From contig CP011392.1 of assembly GCA_001005265.1 (NCBI GenBank), forward strand, positions 1,547,902 through 1,611,901: a DNA stretch of 64,000 bases. The letters are read 5' to 3'. Positions 8,181 to 17,345 of this stretch are shown piece by piece. A model generated the notes under the pieces. It did no database searches, had not been told where the DNA came from, and saw only the letters and a program-made list of their open reading frames with translations. The translations under genes and the position numbers were made by a program. This stretch comes from Dehalogenimonas sp. WBC-2 (GTDB taxonomy: Bacteria; Chloroflexota; Dehalococcoidia; Dehalococcoidales; Dehalococcoidaceae). How positions within the stretch are numbered: the stretch's first letter is position 1; each line of letters starts with the position of its first letter.

Positions 8181-9911
8181 ATGCTTATGCCCTTCGAAGG
8201 CATTGAACATCCGGCTTCTGGCCGGATGACTGAGACCGCACTCTTGAACGCAGTACCGGATGATTTCAGGGATGTCATCGGTAATAATCCCCACCTGTTG
8301 GAATATTTGCTCAGGCTACGTCTCGATGAGTTAGGAATACCTAAATACTTGAACAAAATATCACGCAATCTGGGGGATGATAAGAAACCAAATTATATCT
8401 ACCCGTCCAACGATGAAGGAGTATTTGTTCATATTCTTTTTAATACCACTGACAGCCGTCATAGTTATATCCCGATAGAACCCAGTTCAACCAGGGATTT
8501 TATGCCGTTAGTGAGATCGGTGGAGCATAAGTTGCTTGAATTAAGGAGCGAATTATCGAACGTTGTCACCAGCGATAACAGACAGGAACAACTGCTGGAA
8601 TGGATTTTCAGCGTTACAACCAGCCCTGGGCGGCAGGAGTTACCCAACAGAAACCCTGGTATCAGATCCCGGAGAAGAAAAGCCACGGGGTTTAAAAAAC
8701 TGGCTCTTACCAGGCAGGAAATGGATGGCTTGCGCTATCTTTACATGAGAGATAAATACGGCCTGGGAGCCTTGCAGCCTCTTATCGCCGACCCTAACAT
8801 CGAAGATATCAGTTGTTCGGGCTTAGGCCACGTTTTTATAGAGCATAAAGTGTTCAAGGCTTTAAAAAGCGCCCTCGTATTTGAAGATATTGATGACCTG
8901 GATCAGTTTGTCCTATGGCTGGCGGAACGTATTAAGAAGCCGATCACCTTCCGCAATCCCATTTCCGATGCCACTTTACCGGACGGTTCACGTATCAATA
9001 TGGTCTTTGGGAAGAACATCTCCAAGCGCGGCTCAAATTTCACGATACGTAAATTTGCCGGTGTGCCGACTTCCATATTTGAACTAGTAGACTTCGGCAG
9101 TATCAACTACCTGATGCTGGCTTATCTTTCACTGGCTATCGGTAATGGTATGAATGTATTTGTATCCGGAGAAACAGCCTCCGGTAAAACGACGTTATTG
9201 AACGCTGTAACCGCATTTATTCACCCGCTGGCCAAAGTAGTGACGATTGAAGATACCCCTGAATTACAGGTACCACACAAGAACTGGATACGCGAGGTAG
9301 TGCAGACTACAAAAACCGACGATAAAAGTAATGCTGTTAACATGTTTGACTTATTGAGAGCTGCGTTGCGGCAGAGGCCGAACCAAATAATAGTAGGTGA
9401 AATCCGCGGCCCGGAAGGTAATGTCGCTTTTCAGGCAATGCAGACCGGCCATGCCGTGATGGCTACCTTCCACGCCGCTTCAGTTGAAAAACTGATACAG
9501 CGGATTACCGGTAATCCAATTTCCGTGCCCAAAACCTATGTGGATAACCTTAATATTGTGCTATTGACCAGTATGGTCAAACTGCCAAACGGGAAAATGG
9601 GACGCCGTGTACTGGGCATCAATGAGATCGTGTCGTATGATTCTTCTTTTGACGCTTTCACATTCATTGAGGTTTTCCACTGGAATGAAATAAATGATAC
9701 CTTTGAATTCCCAGGCTATATGACCAGCGAAATTCTTGAAAACCGGATTGCCCCCAAATTCGGAGTCGCCAACCGCAACAAGCATTGGATCTATTCAGAG
9801 CTTAATCGCCGGGCAAAAATACTGGAAAAGTTGCATAAAGAACAGGGAATCACCGACTTTTATGCCATACTCGATGTGCTAAGCAAAGCGCAACGTGAGG
9901 GCTTATTCTGA
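8181..9911 (+). CDS. arlI2: ArlI archaellum motor ATPase, copy 2
   Basis: The open frame extends back into the first arlI, but the protein should start at ATG 8181 (or 8187), 22 bases after the first stop. That gives about 576 residues, aligning from the N terminus with copy 1. All catalytic motifs are intact: Walker A GETASGKT, TIEDTPEL, IIVGEIRG and GHAVMATFHA. The two proteins share long identical stretches in the ATPase core and nearly identical C termini ending KAQREGLF, but differ more in the N domain. Tandem duplication followed by divergence is the simplest reading. The stop overlaps the arlJ start by one base. Whether both form one mixed hexamer or two alternative motors is unknown. 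Confidence 0.88.
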   Translation: MLMPFEGIEHPASGRMTETALLNAVPDDFRDVIGNNPHLLEYLLRLRLDELGIPKYLNKISRNLGDDKKPNYIYPSNDEGVFVHILFNTTDSRHSYIPIEPSSTRDFMPLVRSVEHKLLELRSELSNVVTSDNRQEQLLEWIFSVTTSPGRQELPNRNPGIRSRRRKATGFKKLALTRQEMDGLRYLYMRDKYGLGALQPLIADPNIEDISCSGLGHVFIEHKVFKALKSALVFEDIDDLDQFVLWLAERIKKPITFRNPISDATLPDGSRINMVFGKNISKRGSNFTIRKFAGVPTSIFELVDFGSINYLMLAYLSLAIGNGMNVFVSGETASGKTTLLNAVTAFIHPLAKVVTIEDTPELQVPHKNWIREVVQTTKTDDKSNAVNMFDLLRAALRQRPNQIIVGEIRGPEGNVAFQAMQTGHAVMATFHAASVEKLIQRITGNPISVPKTYVDNLNIVLLTSMVKLPNGKMGRRVLGINEIVSYDSSFDAFTFIEVFHWNEINDTFEFPGYMTSEILENRIAPKFGVANRNKHWIYSELNRRAKILEKLHKEQGITDFYAILDVLSKAQREGLF

Positions 9912-11416
9912 TGGCTAAACAGGAAATAATCCAGAGCGGCGTTGAAAAAAGAAAAAAAAGCGGCAAATGGTCGCCTGACCTGCAAATGCTGCATTTTGAT
10001 TTTTTCTGTCATTTAACATACATGGCAGCGATTGCCACCTCAGGCATATCACGGAGTGGGCTATTCAATCACTCCGCAAAGATACCTCTTATTTCCGCAC
10101 ATTATTTTCAAAAGATCAACGTGGTCGCCCGTGCATTCAACCACGATTACGCGGAATCATGCCGTATTGTTGGAGAGGCGACCAAGGAACCGGACGTAAA
10201 AGCTCTCCTGCTTCGTCTTTCCGGAGCACTGGCGTCAGGGGAAGATATTGCCGCCTTTTTGGAAAAGGAAGCTGAAGTCGCCTCCGAGAAATATGGTGAC
10301 CGCTTTGAAGGCGCTATTGAATCATTGAAGAAATGGACCGACGCATATGTGGCGTTGATTATGACCTCAGCCATTGTTGCCGTCATGACCGTCATTACAA
10401 TGATTATCGGTTCAGGTAGTACCGTATATATCCTGGGATTCGGACTACTAACAGTACTTGTCACCCTTGCCGGAGTATGGTTGATTTACAGCGCCGCACC
10501 AAGAGAACCGAAAGTACATTCGCTTCCTATCCGCTCTCGGGAGCAGAATCTGGCGAATAGACTATTCCGGATATGTGTCCCTCTGGCTGTTGTGCTCTGT
10601 GCGGGTACCTATATATTGAATATGCCTTTAGGAATATCGGTTCTTGCAGCTGGGCTCAGTATATTTCCATTTGGATTGGTCAGCATGATCAATGATAGCA
10701 AAATAGATAAGTACGAAAGTGATATCGGTGGTTTCCTTCGCTCCTTGGGAGGCGTTACTCAGGCTACCAACATCACAGTGAACGAGGCTTTAACCCGGAT
10801 CGATTTCAGGTCAATGGTTTCACTGAAAGATAGCGCCACACTGCTTTACACCCGATTGCAGGCGGGTATCGAACCGAAACTATGCTGGGACCGGTTCGTC
10901 GCTGAAACAGGGTCAGAAATGGTTGCCCGTAGCGTGCGTATTTTTTTGGACAGCATCAGTATCGGTGGGGAAGCTGAGAGAGTTGGCCGCGATGCCGGGT
11001 TTTTCGCGCTAAAGATCGCGCTGCTGCGTATTAAAAGAAGCACAATCGCAACTGGTTTCACCTGGTTGGCTGGTATTATGCACATTGTCCTGGTAGTGCT
11101 GGTGCTGTTCATTTTCCAAACTATCGGTCAGTTTTCAGATATGGTGAGAGAGATACTTCCAGCCAATTCCAGCGTCCCAGGAGCACCAAGTTTCGGTATT
11201 TTTACACCGGATTCCGGACAGTTAGGCTTATTACAGTTCATGGTAATCGGAATATCATTGGTCCTGTCGGTGTCTAACGCCACTGCGGTTTATGCGACGG
11301 GCGGCGGCCACTATTATAAATTATTCTTTTATCTGGCAGTGACTTTAAGTATCACCGGAGCTGCACTATTGATTGTTCCTGTGGTCGTCGCTTTCATGTT
11401 CAATATGATGAATTGA
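9911..11416 (+). CDS. arlJ: ArlJ archaellum platform membrane protein
   Basis: The 501-residue polytopic protein has two T2SF/GspF-like halves separated by membrane clusters. Hydrophobic segments fall near 150-220, 225-260, 385-420 and 430-500. Cytoplasmic four-helix regions contain conserved charged residues such as the KYESDIGGFLRSLGG segment. ArlJ is the membrane platform on which ArlI and ArlH assemble and the filament is built. Its start overlaps the arlI2 stop as TGATG, so translation is coupled. Architecture and position after arlI match archaeal arlH-arlI-arlJ order. Confidence 0.88.
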   Translation: MAKQEIIQSGVEKRKKSGKWSPDLQMLHFDFFCHLTYMAAIATSGISRSGLFNHSAKIPLISAHYFQKINVVARAFNHDYAESCRIVGEATKEPDVKALLLRLSGALASGEDIAAFLEKEAEVASEKYGDRFEGAIESLKKWTDAYVALIMTSAIVAVMTVITMIIGSGSTVYILGFGLLTVLVTLAGVWLIYSAAPREPKVHSLPIRSREQNLANRLFRICVPLAVVLCAGTYILNMPLGISVLAAGLSIFPFGLVSMINDSKIDKYESDIGGFLRSLGGVTQATNITVNEALTRIDFRSMVSLKDSATLLYTRLQAGIEPKLCWDRFVAETGSEMVARSVRIFLDSISIGGEAERVGRDAGFFALKIALLRIKRSTIATGFTWLAGIMHIVLVVLVLFIFQTIGQFSDMVREILPANSSVPGAPSFGIFTPDSGQLGLLQFMVIGISLVLSVSNATAVYATGGGHYYKLFFYLAVTLSITGAALLIVPVVVAFMFNMMN

Positions 11417-11424
11417 GGGGTAAT

Positions 11425-12069
11425 ATGAACATCAGTAGCATAATGGCGGATCCCACTTCGGCGCTTATTGCCGGAATACTTTTCAGCCTTATCTTAATAT
11501 TAGTGGCCCTTATCGCTCTTTTATTGGTACGCCGGGCAAACAATAGGACCAGACAAACAGTATCAACATCCAGAATCAAAACTATTTCTGATTCCTCGCA
11601 AGTAAATATTTCGCGGCCAGTAGCGAAGAGGGAAAATAAAAATGGTATAGGCCTTGACAACGAACTAGGTGACTATATACAAGTCCGCAAACCTGCAAAA
11701 CCTGACACAATTCAAGCGGTGGCAATACCGGAAAAACCAGAAGCAGTGGTGGCGCAATCAATACCGGGGATGGAAAAAACGGCACCCGCTGAACTCAGGG
11801 TATCACCCAATTTAGTAACAGTGCAGAATAGTTCCGCTTCTCAATCCGAGGCAACGGTACTGGAGAGTGAGAATATACCAGAGCAAAAGGAAAAAAACGA
11901 TGATCCGTTTAGTGTGTTCAACGAAGTCACCATGGAACAATCCCCGACAAGTAAATTCGCAGCTACATTAAAAGATGTGGACATTCACGATCTCAACCGC
12001 CAGACCCAAGCCACCATGAAGATATTGAAGAGCAGAACAGGATGCCAGAAGGGAAACATTCCTCAATAA
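11425..12069 (+). CDS. Single-pass membrane protein at the end of the archaellum locus
   Basis: GAGGGG at 11415-11420 points to the ATG at 11425, giving about 214 residues; a TTG at 11413 would overlap the arlJ stop. One strong N-terminal transmembrane helix (about residues 13-36) ends in a basic RRANNRTRQ stop-transfer. A long, low-complexity, mostly cytoplasmic tail rich in Pro, Glu, Ala and Ser follows, with a more ordered C-terminal segment (KFAATLKDVDIHDLNRQTQA). I do not recognise a family. By position it is part of the archaellum operon. A motor-ring or scaffold role comparable to archaeal ArlX, for which no homolog is visible here, is a speculative possibility. Confidence 0.75.
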   Translation: MNISSIMADPTSALIAGILFSLILILVALIALLLVRRANNRTRQTVSTSRIKTISDSSQVNISRPVAKRENKNGIGLDNELGDYIQVRKPAKPDTIQAVAIPEKPEAVVAQSIPGMEKTAPAELRVSPNLVTVQNSSASQSEATVLESENIPEQKEKNDDPFSVFNEVTMEQSPTSKFAATLKDVDIHDLNRQTQATMKILKSRTGCQKGNIPQ

Positions 12070-12156
12070 CACTGGCAACTTAGCGCGACCGCACTCGTCA
12101 TATCAAAAATGACAGATACCGCTAGGTATTGAAGCGTAGCGGTCAAATAAGTGTTT

Positions 12157-12552
12157 TTACATCAATACACTCATATTCCAAAAAAGAACGCCATTATAAA
12201 ATAGTAACATGCTGAGCAAAATGATCATGCAGATACGTGGCAGGCGACGGTAAATCCACCACAGGACAGCGGAACTGATTATTAGACCGGCAATCTTTAA
12301 GGGTATAAAAAGGCCGGAACCGATCATATTTGATACAAATGGGTTTGACTCTTTGACCAGACCGACAGTAACCAGAGACTGGGTCATCAACGCGTCCACG
12401 GCTTGAACCAATATCAACAGTCCCAAGAGCAAGGCGAACTTACGGTCAAGGGAAACCGGCTTATGCCACAGCTCATCATACTCATTAAGATGGCGGAGTC
12501 CACCGGCCCACGGATGGGACTTTATATGTTGATTGACCCAAATAGACCACAT
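12157..12552 (-). CDS. DUF5658-like membrane protein
   Basis: The ATG at 12552 has AAGGGG at good spacing and gives about 131 residues; a TTG eight codons upstream is less likely. The protein has three predicted membrane segments. The first, LLLGLLILVQAVDALMTQSLV, is followed by a VKESNPFVSNMI loop. An acidic residue in the first helix and an E-x-NP motif after it are the pattern I associate with DUF5658 proteins. Function is unknown. It lies just downstream of the NarL regulator on the same strand and convergent with the archaellum operon. Confidence 0.65.
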   Translation of the reverse strand: MWSIWVNQHIKSHPWAGGLRHLNEYDELWHKPVSLDRKFALLLGLLILVQAVDALMTQSLVTVGLVKESNPFVSNMIGSGLFIPLKIAGLIISSAVLWWIYRRLPRICMIILLSMLLFYNGVLFWNMSVLM

Positions 12553-12649
12553 AAATGACCCCTTTGACCATTCCAAGATAGACCAAATGGGTCATCAAGT
12601 CAAACAATGTTGAGTATTGTGATTCCGGTAATGGCGGGGGGGGATATCA

Positions 12650-13312
12650 CTAGTCGTGGACTATTTTGATAATACCAGCTTTAATCGCGATCGAACACGC
12701 GTGTGCACGGCTGTTTACACCCAGCTTATTGTAAATTTCACGCATCTCCCTTTTCTGGGTTGACAAACTGATGCATAACTGGTGACAGATGGCTGTAATA
12801 GCAAAACCTTCGCATACAAGTTTCAGTATTTCTTTTTGCCGGTTCGTCAGAGCTAATGAGTTTTGTTTATGGAGTCTGTAATACTCGGTAAGCAATTTTT
12901 TATTTAAGGCCGGGGATACAGGATTGATTCCCTGATGTATCTGCTGTATCGCCTGGGCTATTTGGTGACTATCTCCATCCTTGAGCATGAACCCGCCTAT
13001 GCCAGCGTCAACACCTTCTGGAAGTAAATCATCTGCGTACATGGTAAGTGCCAGCACCGCCACATCTGGCAGTTTTTTTTTAATCTCTCGGGTAGCCTGT
13101 ATTCCATCCATTTGCGGCATATGCAGATCCATAACAATGACATCTGGTAATAGTGACAGGGCTTGTTTCACCGCCTCAAGTCCATTTTTTGCTTCACCGA
13201 CAACCTTAAAACCACCTTCGTTCTCTAAGACACGGCGCAAACCCTGCCTTACGACTTCATGGTCATCAACAAGCATCACTCTAATTGGCGTCTTAACAAC
13301 GCATTCAGACAT
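12650..13312 (-). CDS. NarL/LuxR-family response regulator (copy 2)
   Basis: The 220-residue protein has receiver acidic pair D16-D17, phospho-acceptor D62 (VMDLHMPQMDG) and K111, then a LuxR helix-turn-helix near 155-205. The recognition helix STQKREMREI closely matches that of the copy-1 regulator (STAKREIRQI) on the other side of the archaellum locus, so both may bind related sites. It lies about 20 bases downstream of the histidine kinase stop, so the two form a two-component pair. Targets are not evident from the sequence. Confidence 0.9.
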   Translation of the reverse strand: MSECVVKTPIRVMLVDDHEVVRQGLRRVLENEGGFKVVGEAKNGLEAVKQALSLLPDVIVMDLHMPQMDGIQATREIKKKLPDVAVLALTMYADDLLPEGVDAGIGGFMLKDGDSHQIAQAIQQIHQGINPVSPALNKKLLTEYYRLHKQNSLALTNRQKEILKLVCEGFAITAICHQLCISLSTQKREMREIYNKLGVNSRAHACSIAIKAGIIKIVHD

Positions 13313-13332
13313 AATTCAACCAACTTCGCTAA

Positions 13333-14595
13333 TTACTTCTTCAGCCTTAATGATAGTTTAATTACTGTTCCAATACCTGGACTGCTGTTAACTACCAAAT
13401 CTGCCCCTATCAATCTGGCCCGGGTGAGCATCCCCTTCAAGCCATTTGTAAAAAGTGGTGGGGAGGGTTGTCCTACGCTGTTGTTAGAAAATCCCTTCCC
13501 ATTATCCATGATAGTCACATTCAACGAATCTGATTCGGATGCTATATCGACGGTAATGGAATCTGCCTGAGCATGTTTCCGGGCGTTGTTCAATGCTTCT
13601 TCAACTATCCAATAAATGGTTCTTTCCTCGGAATCAGTAAGAGGTGGTAATTGAGAACCCAGCGCAACCACACAATTAATGCCGTATCGATTGAATTCTT
13701 CAGCTTTGCTGTTTATCGCGCCAACCAAACCATATTTTGCCATCTCAACCGGTTTCAGATCTGCAATTGCTCGCCTGACCTCTTGTGTGCATTTCTGGAT
13801 AGTTTTTTTGGCCGAAGATAACGACTTCTTCAATTCCGGGATATTCCCAATGGCCGCCATGGCGCGGCATATATCGATATCATAAGCCACACCGAGCATC
13901 CATTGGGCCACACCATCATGAAGGTCAGCTGCAATACGCTGCCTCTCCTTTTCTCTACATTCAGCCAAATGTGCCATAATCTTTGGATCATCATGATGAT
14001 GGGTGTCCCCGTCTTCATTTCCGTGAATAGCATCCAACTTCATGTTACACCAATGACCTAGCAGGGAAGCTGCCGCCAACTCACTTTCCGCATATTCCGC
14101 GCCATCGTAGGCCCTTACTACCAGAATCCCACCCAAGATCTGTTTGCGTTTAACCAATGGAATACACATAAGATAATGAGTCTTATTACGTAATGTTAGT
14201 TTACTCAGGCAGGGCAGATACATGTCATCACGTTCAAACAGGCTTGTCAGCAGGCTAAGCATTATTTGTTGACAGTTTCGTTCAGACAACGAATCGAGTT
14301 CACCATATTTTGATTTAATAACCCAATCACTTGAATTACTCTCTCTTATGATACTTGATACGAAATCTGATTTTGTTAGGAAGGGCATCAATTCAACGGC
14401 TAGATTCAATACTGCATCTAGCCTAATATCATCACTGGATGAACTAGAAAAAGTCTCAAGTTTCTTATGCCATTTTCCCAGGTCGTCACTATGTCTGAGG
14501 TCAACTTCAGAGGCATGGGGCAAGATTGGGGAAGCCTTCAATAATGCGGCCGATGTTTTAGGCAGGTTGTCCGAATTATCTTCGCGTGATAGCAT
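13333..14595 (-). CDS. NarX-type (HisKA_3) sensor histidine kinase with GAF-like domain
   Basis: The 420-residue kinase has a GAF-like sensor region (about 57-192) and the HisKA_3 phosphoacceptor H226 in DLHDGVAQWMLG. An HATPase domain follows, with EEALNNARKHA, DNGKGFS and GLKGMLTRARLIGA. No transmembrane helix is present, so it is cytoplasmic. A small membrane protein ends six bases upstream of its start and may serve as its membrane partner. The cognate regulator follows about 20 bases downstream. The histidine run HHHDDP near residue 199 is unusual and could bind metal. Confidence 0.88.
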   Translation of the reverse strand: MLSREDNSDNLPKTSAALLKASPILPHASEVDLRHSDDLGKWHKKLETFSSSSSDDIRLDAVLNLAVELMPFLTKSDFVSSIIRESNSSDWVIKSKYGELDSLSERNCQQIMLSLLTSLFERDDMYLPCLSKLTLRNKTHYLMCIPLVKRKQILGGILVVRAYDGAEYAESELAAASLLGHWCNMKLDAIHGNEDGDTHHHDDPKIMAHLAECREKERQRIAADLHDGVAQWMLGVAYDIDICRAMAAIGNIPELKKSLSSAKKTIQKCTQEVRRAIADLKPVEMAKYGLVGAINSKAEEFNRYGINCVVALGSQLPPLTDSEERTIYWIVEEALNNARKHAQADSITVDIASESDSLNVTIMDNGKGFSNNSVGQPSPPLFTNGLKGMLTRARLIGADLVVNSSPGIGTVIKLSLRLKK

Positions 14596-14601
14596 CAGTA
14601 A

Positions 14602-14853
14602 TTAGCCATTCCTCTTCTGTCGCATTCTAATTATCTTTAAAAACATGAGCACCACGGCCGCGAAAACTAAGATATAAGAACTGAGCCACAGGGAGATTAT
14701 GAACACCCTATTGACACTTTCGACCAATGCAAAAACCGTTTGCGCCAAACCAAAAAACATCCACCCTGCTGCAAGTACCAGCCATGCCACCCACTTCTCA
14801 CCTAGACGTTTTACCGTAACAAAATAACCTACTAGAGATAGAAGAAACAGCAC
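14602..14853 (-). CDS. Small three-helix membrane protein upstream of the kinase
   Basis: The 83-residue product from a GTG start at 14853 has three hydrophobic segments (about 1-16, 21-43 and 52-74) and a basic C terminus. The frame continues open upstream to a stop near 14913 but contains no ATG, GTG or TTG there, although IFGW just before the GTG would extend the first helix. The true start is therefore uncertain and might be a rare codon. It ends six bases before the kinase start, so it belongs to the same operon and is a candidate sensory membrane subunit. No family recognised. Confidence 0.6.
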   Translation of the reverse strand: MLFLLSLVGYFVTVKRLGEKWVAWLVLAAGWMFFGLAQTVFALVESVNRVFIISLWLSSYILVFAAVVLMFLKIIRMRQKRNG

Positions 14854-15370
14854 CCAACCAAAGATACCGTTAATAGCGTAGATATGGTTCTCTATTTTGG
14901 CCTCTCCGGATCATTCTTTTGAATTCCAGTAAACAAAATAAACACCCATTTGTAAAGGGTTTTTCTTTTTATGTCGTATAATCGCCAGTGGTTAAGATTA
15001 GCCCGTTATAGTATCACTGTGGCGAGCTAAACACTTCAGGTCTTTGCTATAGTCAATTATACTCTAACTCTAGGACTGAGGTGGTGAGATGGCCCCAATC
15101 TAATCCAATTTGATGGAGACACCAATTTCGGTTGAATCTAGTCTAATGGCCAGTAATAATCCAGTCTTTCGCACGGTGTATAACCCAAAGCTGATGCTTA
15201 TACTAGTGCACATGAACCGCCACCAAATGGGAAATTCCTTGGCTTTCATCCTATTTGTTAATAACCCCTGCCAAGAGTTTCTAGCAGTGGTTCCTAGCTC
15301 CAGGTGCTAGGATTAAAACAAGAACACACTTTGAACGTATAAACAGAAGGACAAAAGGAGAGCCATAACA
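14854..15370. other. Gene-less stretch between divergent operons
   Basis: About 500 bases separate the - strand kinase operon from the + strand membrane-protein/hydrolase pair. I see no plausible gene or RNA. The only clear signal is AAGGAG just before the start at 15371. Short imperfect repeats of TCTAATCCAATTTGA type occur around 15100-15150. Confidence 0.4.
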
Positions 15371-15751
15371 ATGAAAAAACCTGATTTAGTAATCTTAATC
15401 GCAGTTTGGGAATTCATAACTGCTTTCTTTGCTCTTATTGGTATGAGTGCCCTGGCGTTTGTCGCCCTGGCACCGGAGTCATGGTGGTATCCTGATACCC
15501 CTTATATTGATGGTATGCATGGTTGGATAGTATTTGGTGTAGGTATTGGAATATTGATTTTGTGCGTCTATATGGCACTCGGAATTATCTCAGGCATCGG
15601 TCTTCTCAAAGGCCGGGAATACGGACGCGTTCTAGGCACCGTCCACGGAGCTCTCAGTCTACCGGCATTCCCGGTTGGCACAGCTATAGGTATACTTCAG
15701 ATGGTTTACCTGATGCGCACCGATGTAAAAGAATACTTTAAGTCACTTTGA
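15371..15751 (+). CDS. Small integral membrane protein
   Basis: The 126-residue protein has three hydrophobic segments (about 6-32, 52-80 and 92-116), separated by an aromatic loop (PESWWYPDTPY) and a GLLKGREYGR turn. AAGGAG precedes the ATG. It ends about 30 bases upstream of the alpha/beta hydrolase gene and is probably co-transcribed. I do not recognise a characterised family; small proteins with this GLLKGRxxGR turn are common as uncharacterised membrane proteins. Confidence 0.7.
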   Translation: MKKPDLVILIAVWEFITAFFALIGMSALAFVALAPESWWYPDTPYIDGMHGWIVFGVGIGILILCVYMALGIISGIGLLKGREYGRVLGTVHGALSLPAFPVGTAIGILQMVYLMRTDVKEYFKSL

Positions 15752-15781
15752 TTTGCTAAGTGCAGGGTATGGAGGTTCAGT

Positions 15782-17278
15782 ATGACACAGTTTTCTTCTA
15801 AAGGCTCTTGGCTTAATTGGCACCACAGAATAGGTGTGGCAATTGGGATTGCAGCAGCATCTGGGTTATTGAGTGCATGGCTCACTCCCCGCGGCCCGAT
15901 TACCGCTTCTGAAGCTCTTGTTTCCTTAATTGGGGCACTTGTGATAGGTATAGTCGGCGGTTTCTTTACAAAAACACGCTGGAGCATGCTGGTGATGCCA
16001 GCGGTGTTCATCATCGTGTTCGAACTCGTACGCCTCGGCACAGATGGCCCAACAGTTGATGGCATCCACCTCGGGACAACCTATGGAATCATCGCCTTTG
16101 TGCTTGGACGTGGCGTTCATGCATTGATCGTCATATTACCAATGATTCTAGGAGTTGTGATTGGGGTTATGATCGCAATGCAGCTAGGACGCAGTAGAAT
16201 AGGTGTGGTAGGGCGTATCGGGCAGATCTTCACCAGTCTCGGTATGCTTGCACTTATCGCGTTCACTTTCTTTATCGCACAACCTGCGCATACCGAACCA
16301 ATTTTAGGCCCAGATGGCAAGCCCTTACCTGGAAGTGTCACTGAGTTGACTACAGTCAGAATTGGCAACTCTGACCAGGCGTTAATGATTCGGGGAAAGA
16401 GCGTTGATAATCCTGTCCTGCTCTATCTGGCGGGTGGTCCTGGTGGCACAGACCTTGGAGCCATGCGCCTGAGCGGCGCTTTGCTTGAAAATGATTTCGT
16501 TGTTGTCACATGGGAACAACGTGGCAGCGGTAAATCATATTCAGCGCTTGATCCACAAGAGACATTAACCCTAAGCCAGATGGTGGCCGATACGATTGAA
16601 CTAACCAATTATCTCCGGAACCGTTTTAACGAGGGCAAGATCTATCTGGTAGGTAACTCGTGGGGAACAATACCGGGTGTGCTGGCTGCACAACAGCATC
16701 CCGAACTCTATCATGCCTACATTGGGACCGGGCAGATGGTGAGTCCGCGAGAAACGGATATAATGTTCTACGAGGATACCCTCGCCTGGGCAGAGCGAAC
16801 AGGTAATGACGAACTGGTAACCATCTTACGGAAGAACGGACCCCCTCCATATAATGATTTCCGTGCCTATGAACCGGCGCTCTCTTACGAACATGATTGG
16901 AACTCTTACTCAATGAGCGGCACTAACAAGGAGATGCCAGCTAACCTATTCGTTCCTGAAAACACGCTGATGGATAAGGTAAACGGGTTGCGGGGATTTC
17001 TTGACACCTTTGCAGTTCTATACCCGCAGTTGCAGGATATCGACTTTCGAAGAGATGTACCCAAACTCGGCATCCCAGTCTATATGGTTATTGGCAATTA
17101 CGAAGCCAGGGGACGGGCCGTACTCGCCAATGAATGGTTCGAAACTCTTGATGCACCTTTTACAGAAATGATTGTATTCAAATCGTCTGGACACCGTCCC
17201 AGTTTTGAAGAACCACATGCATTTGCATCGCTCATGGCCGAAGTGTTGAGCGATACGTATGCAGTTTCACACGCATGA
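15782..17278 (+). CDS. Membrane-anchored alpha/beta hydrolase (S33 proline iminopeptidase-like)
   Basis: The 498-residue protein has five or so N-terminal transmembrane segments in the first 175 residues, then an alpha/beta hydrolase domain. That domain shows the oxyanion loop LYLAGGPGGTD, the WEQRGSGKS motif, nucleophile elbow GNSWGT and a C-terminal SSGHRPSFEEP histidine. These are features of the S33 prolyl aminopeptidase family. The usual acid strand (G-x-x-D) reads IGNYEARG, so glutamate may replace aspartate in the triad. The domain probably faces the outside of the membrane. Substrate unknown. Confidence 0.82.
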   Translation: MTQFSSKGSWLNWHHRIGVAIGIAAASGLLSAWLTPRGPITASEALVSLIGALVIGIVGGFFTKTRWSMLVMPAVFIIVFELVRLGTDGPTVDGIHLGTTYGIIAFVLGRGVHALIVILPMILGVVIGVMIAMQLGRSRIGVVGRIGQIFTSLGMLALIAFTFFIAQPAHTEPILGPDGKPLPGSVTELTTVRIGNSDQALMIRGKSVDNPVLLYLAGGPGGTDLGAMRLSGALLENDFVVVTWEQRGSGKSYSALDPQETLTLSQMVADTIELTNYLRNRFNEGKIYLVGNSWGTIPGVLAAQQHPELYHAYIGTGQMVSPRETDIMFYEDTLAWAERTGNDELVTILRKNGPPPYNDFRAYEPALSYEHDWNSYSMSGTNKEMPANLFVPENTLMDKVNGLRGFLDTFAVLYPQLQDIDFRRDVPKLGIPVYMVIGNYEARGRAVLANEWFETLDAPFTEMIVFKSSGHRPSFEEPHAFASLMAEVLSDTYAVSHA

Positions 17279-17345
17279 TCTTAATATCTAAAATTTTCCC
17301 ACTGCCGCTGGCAAGAGTAAAATCAACAGTGAGCCGTCTTGCAGG

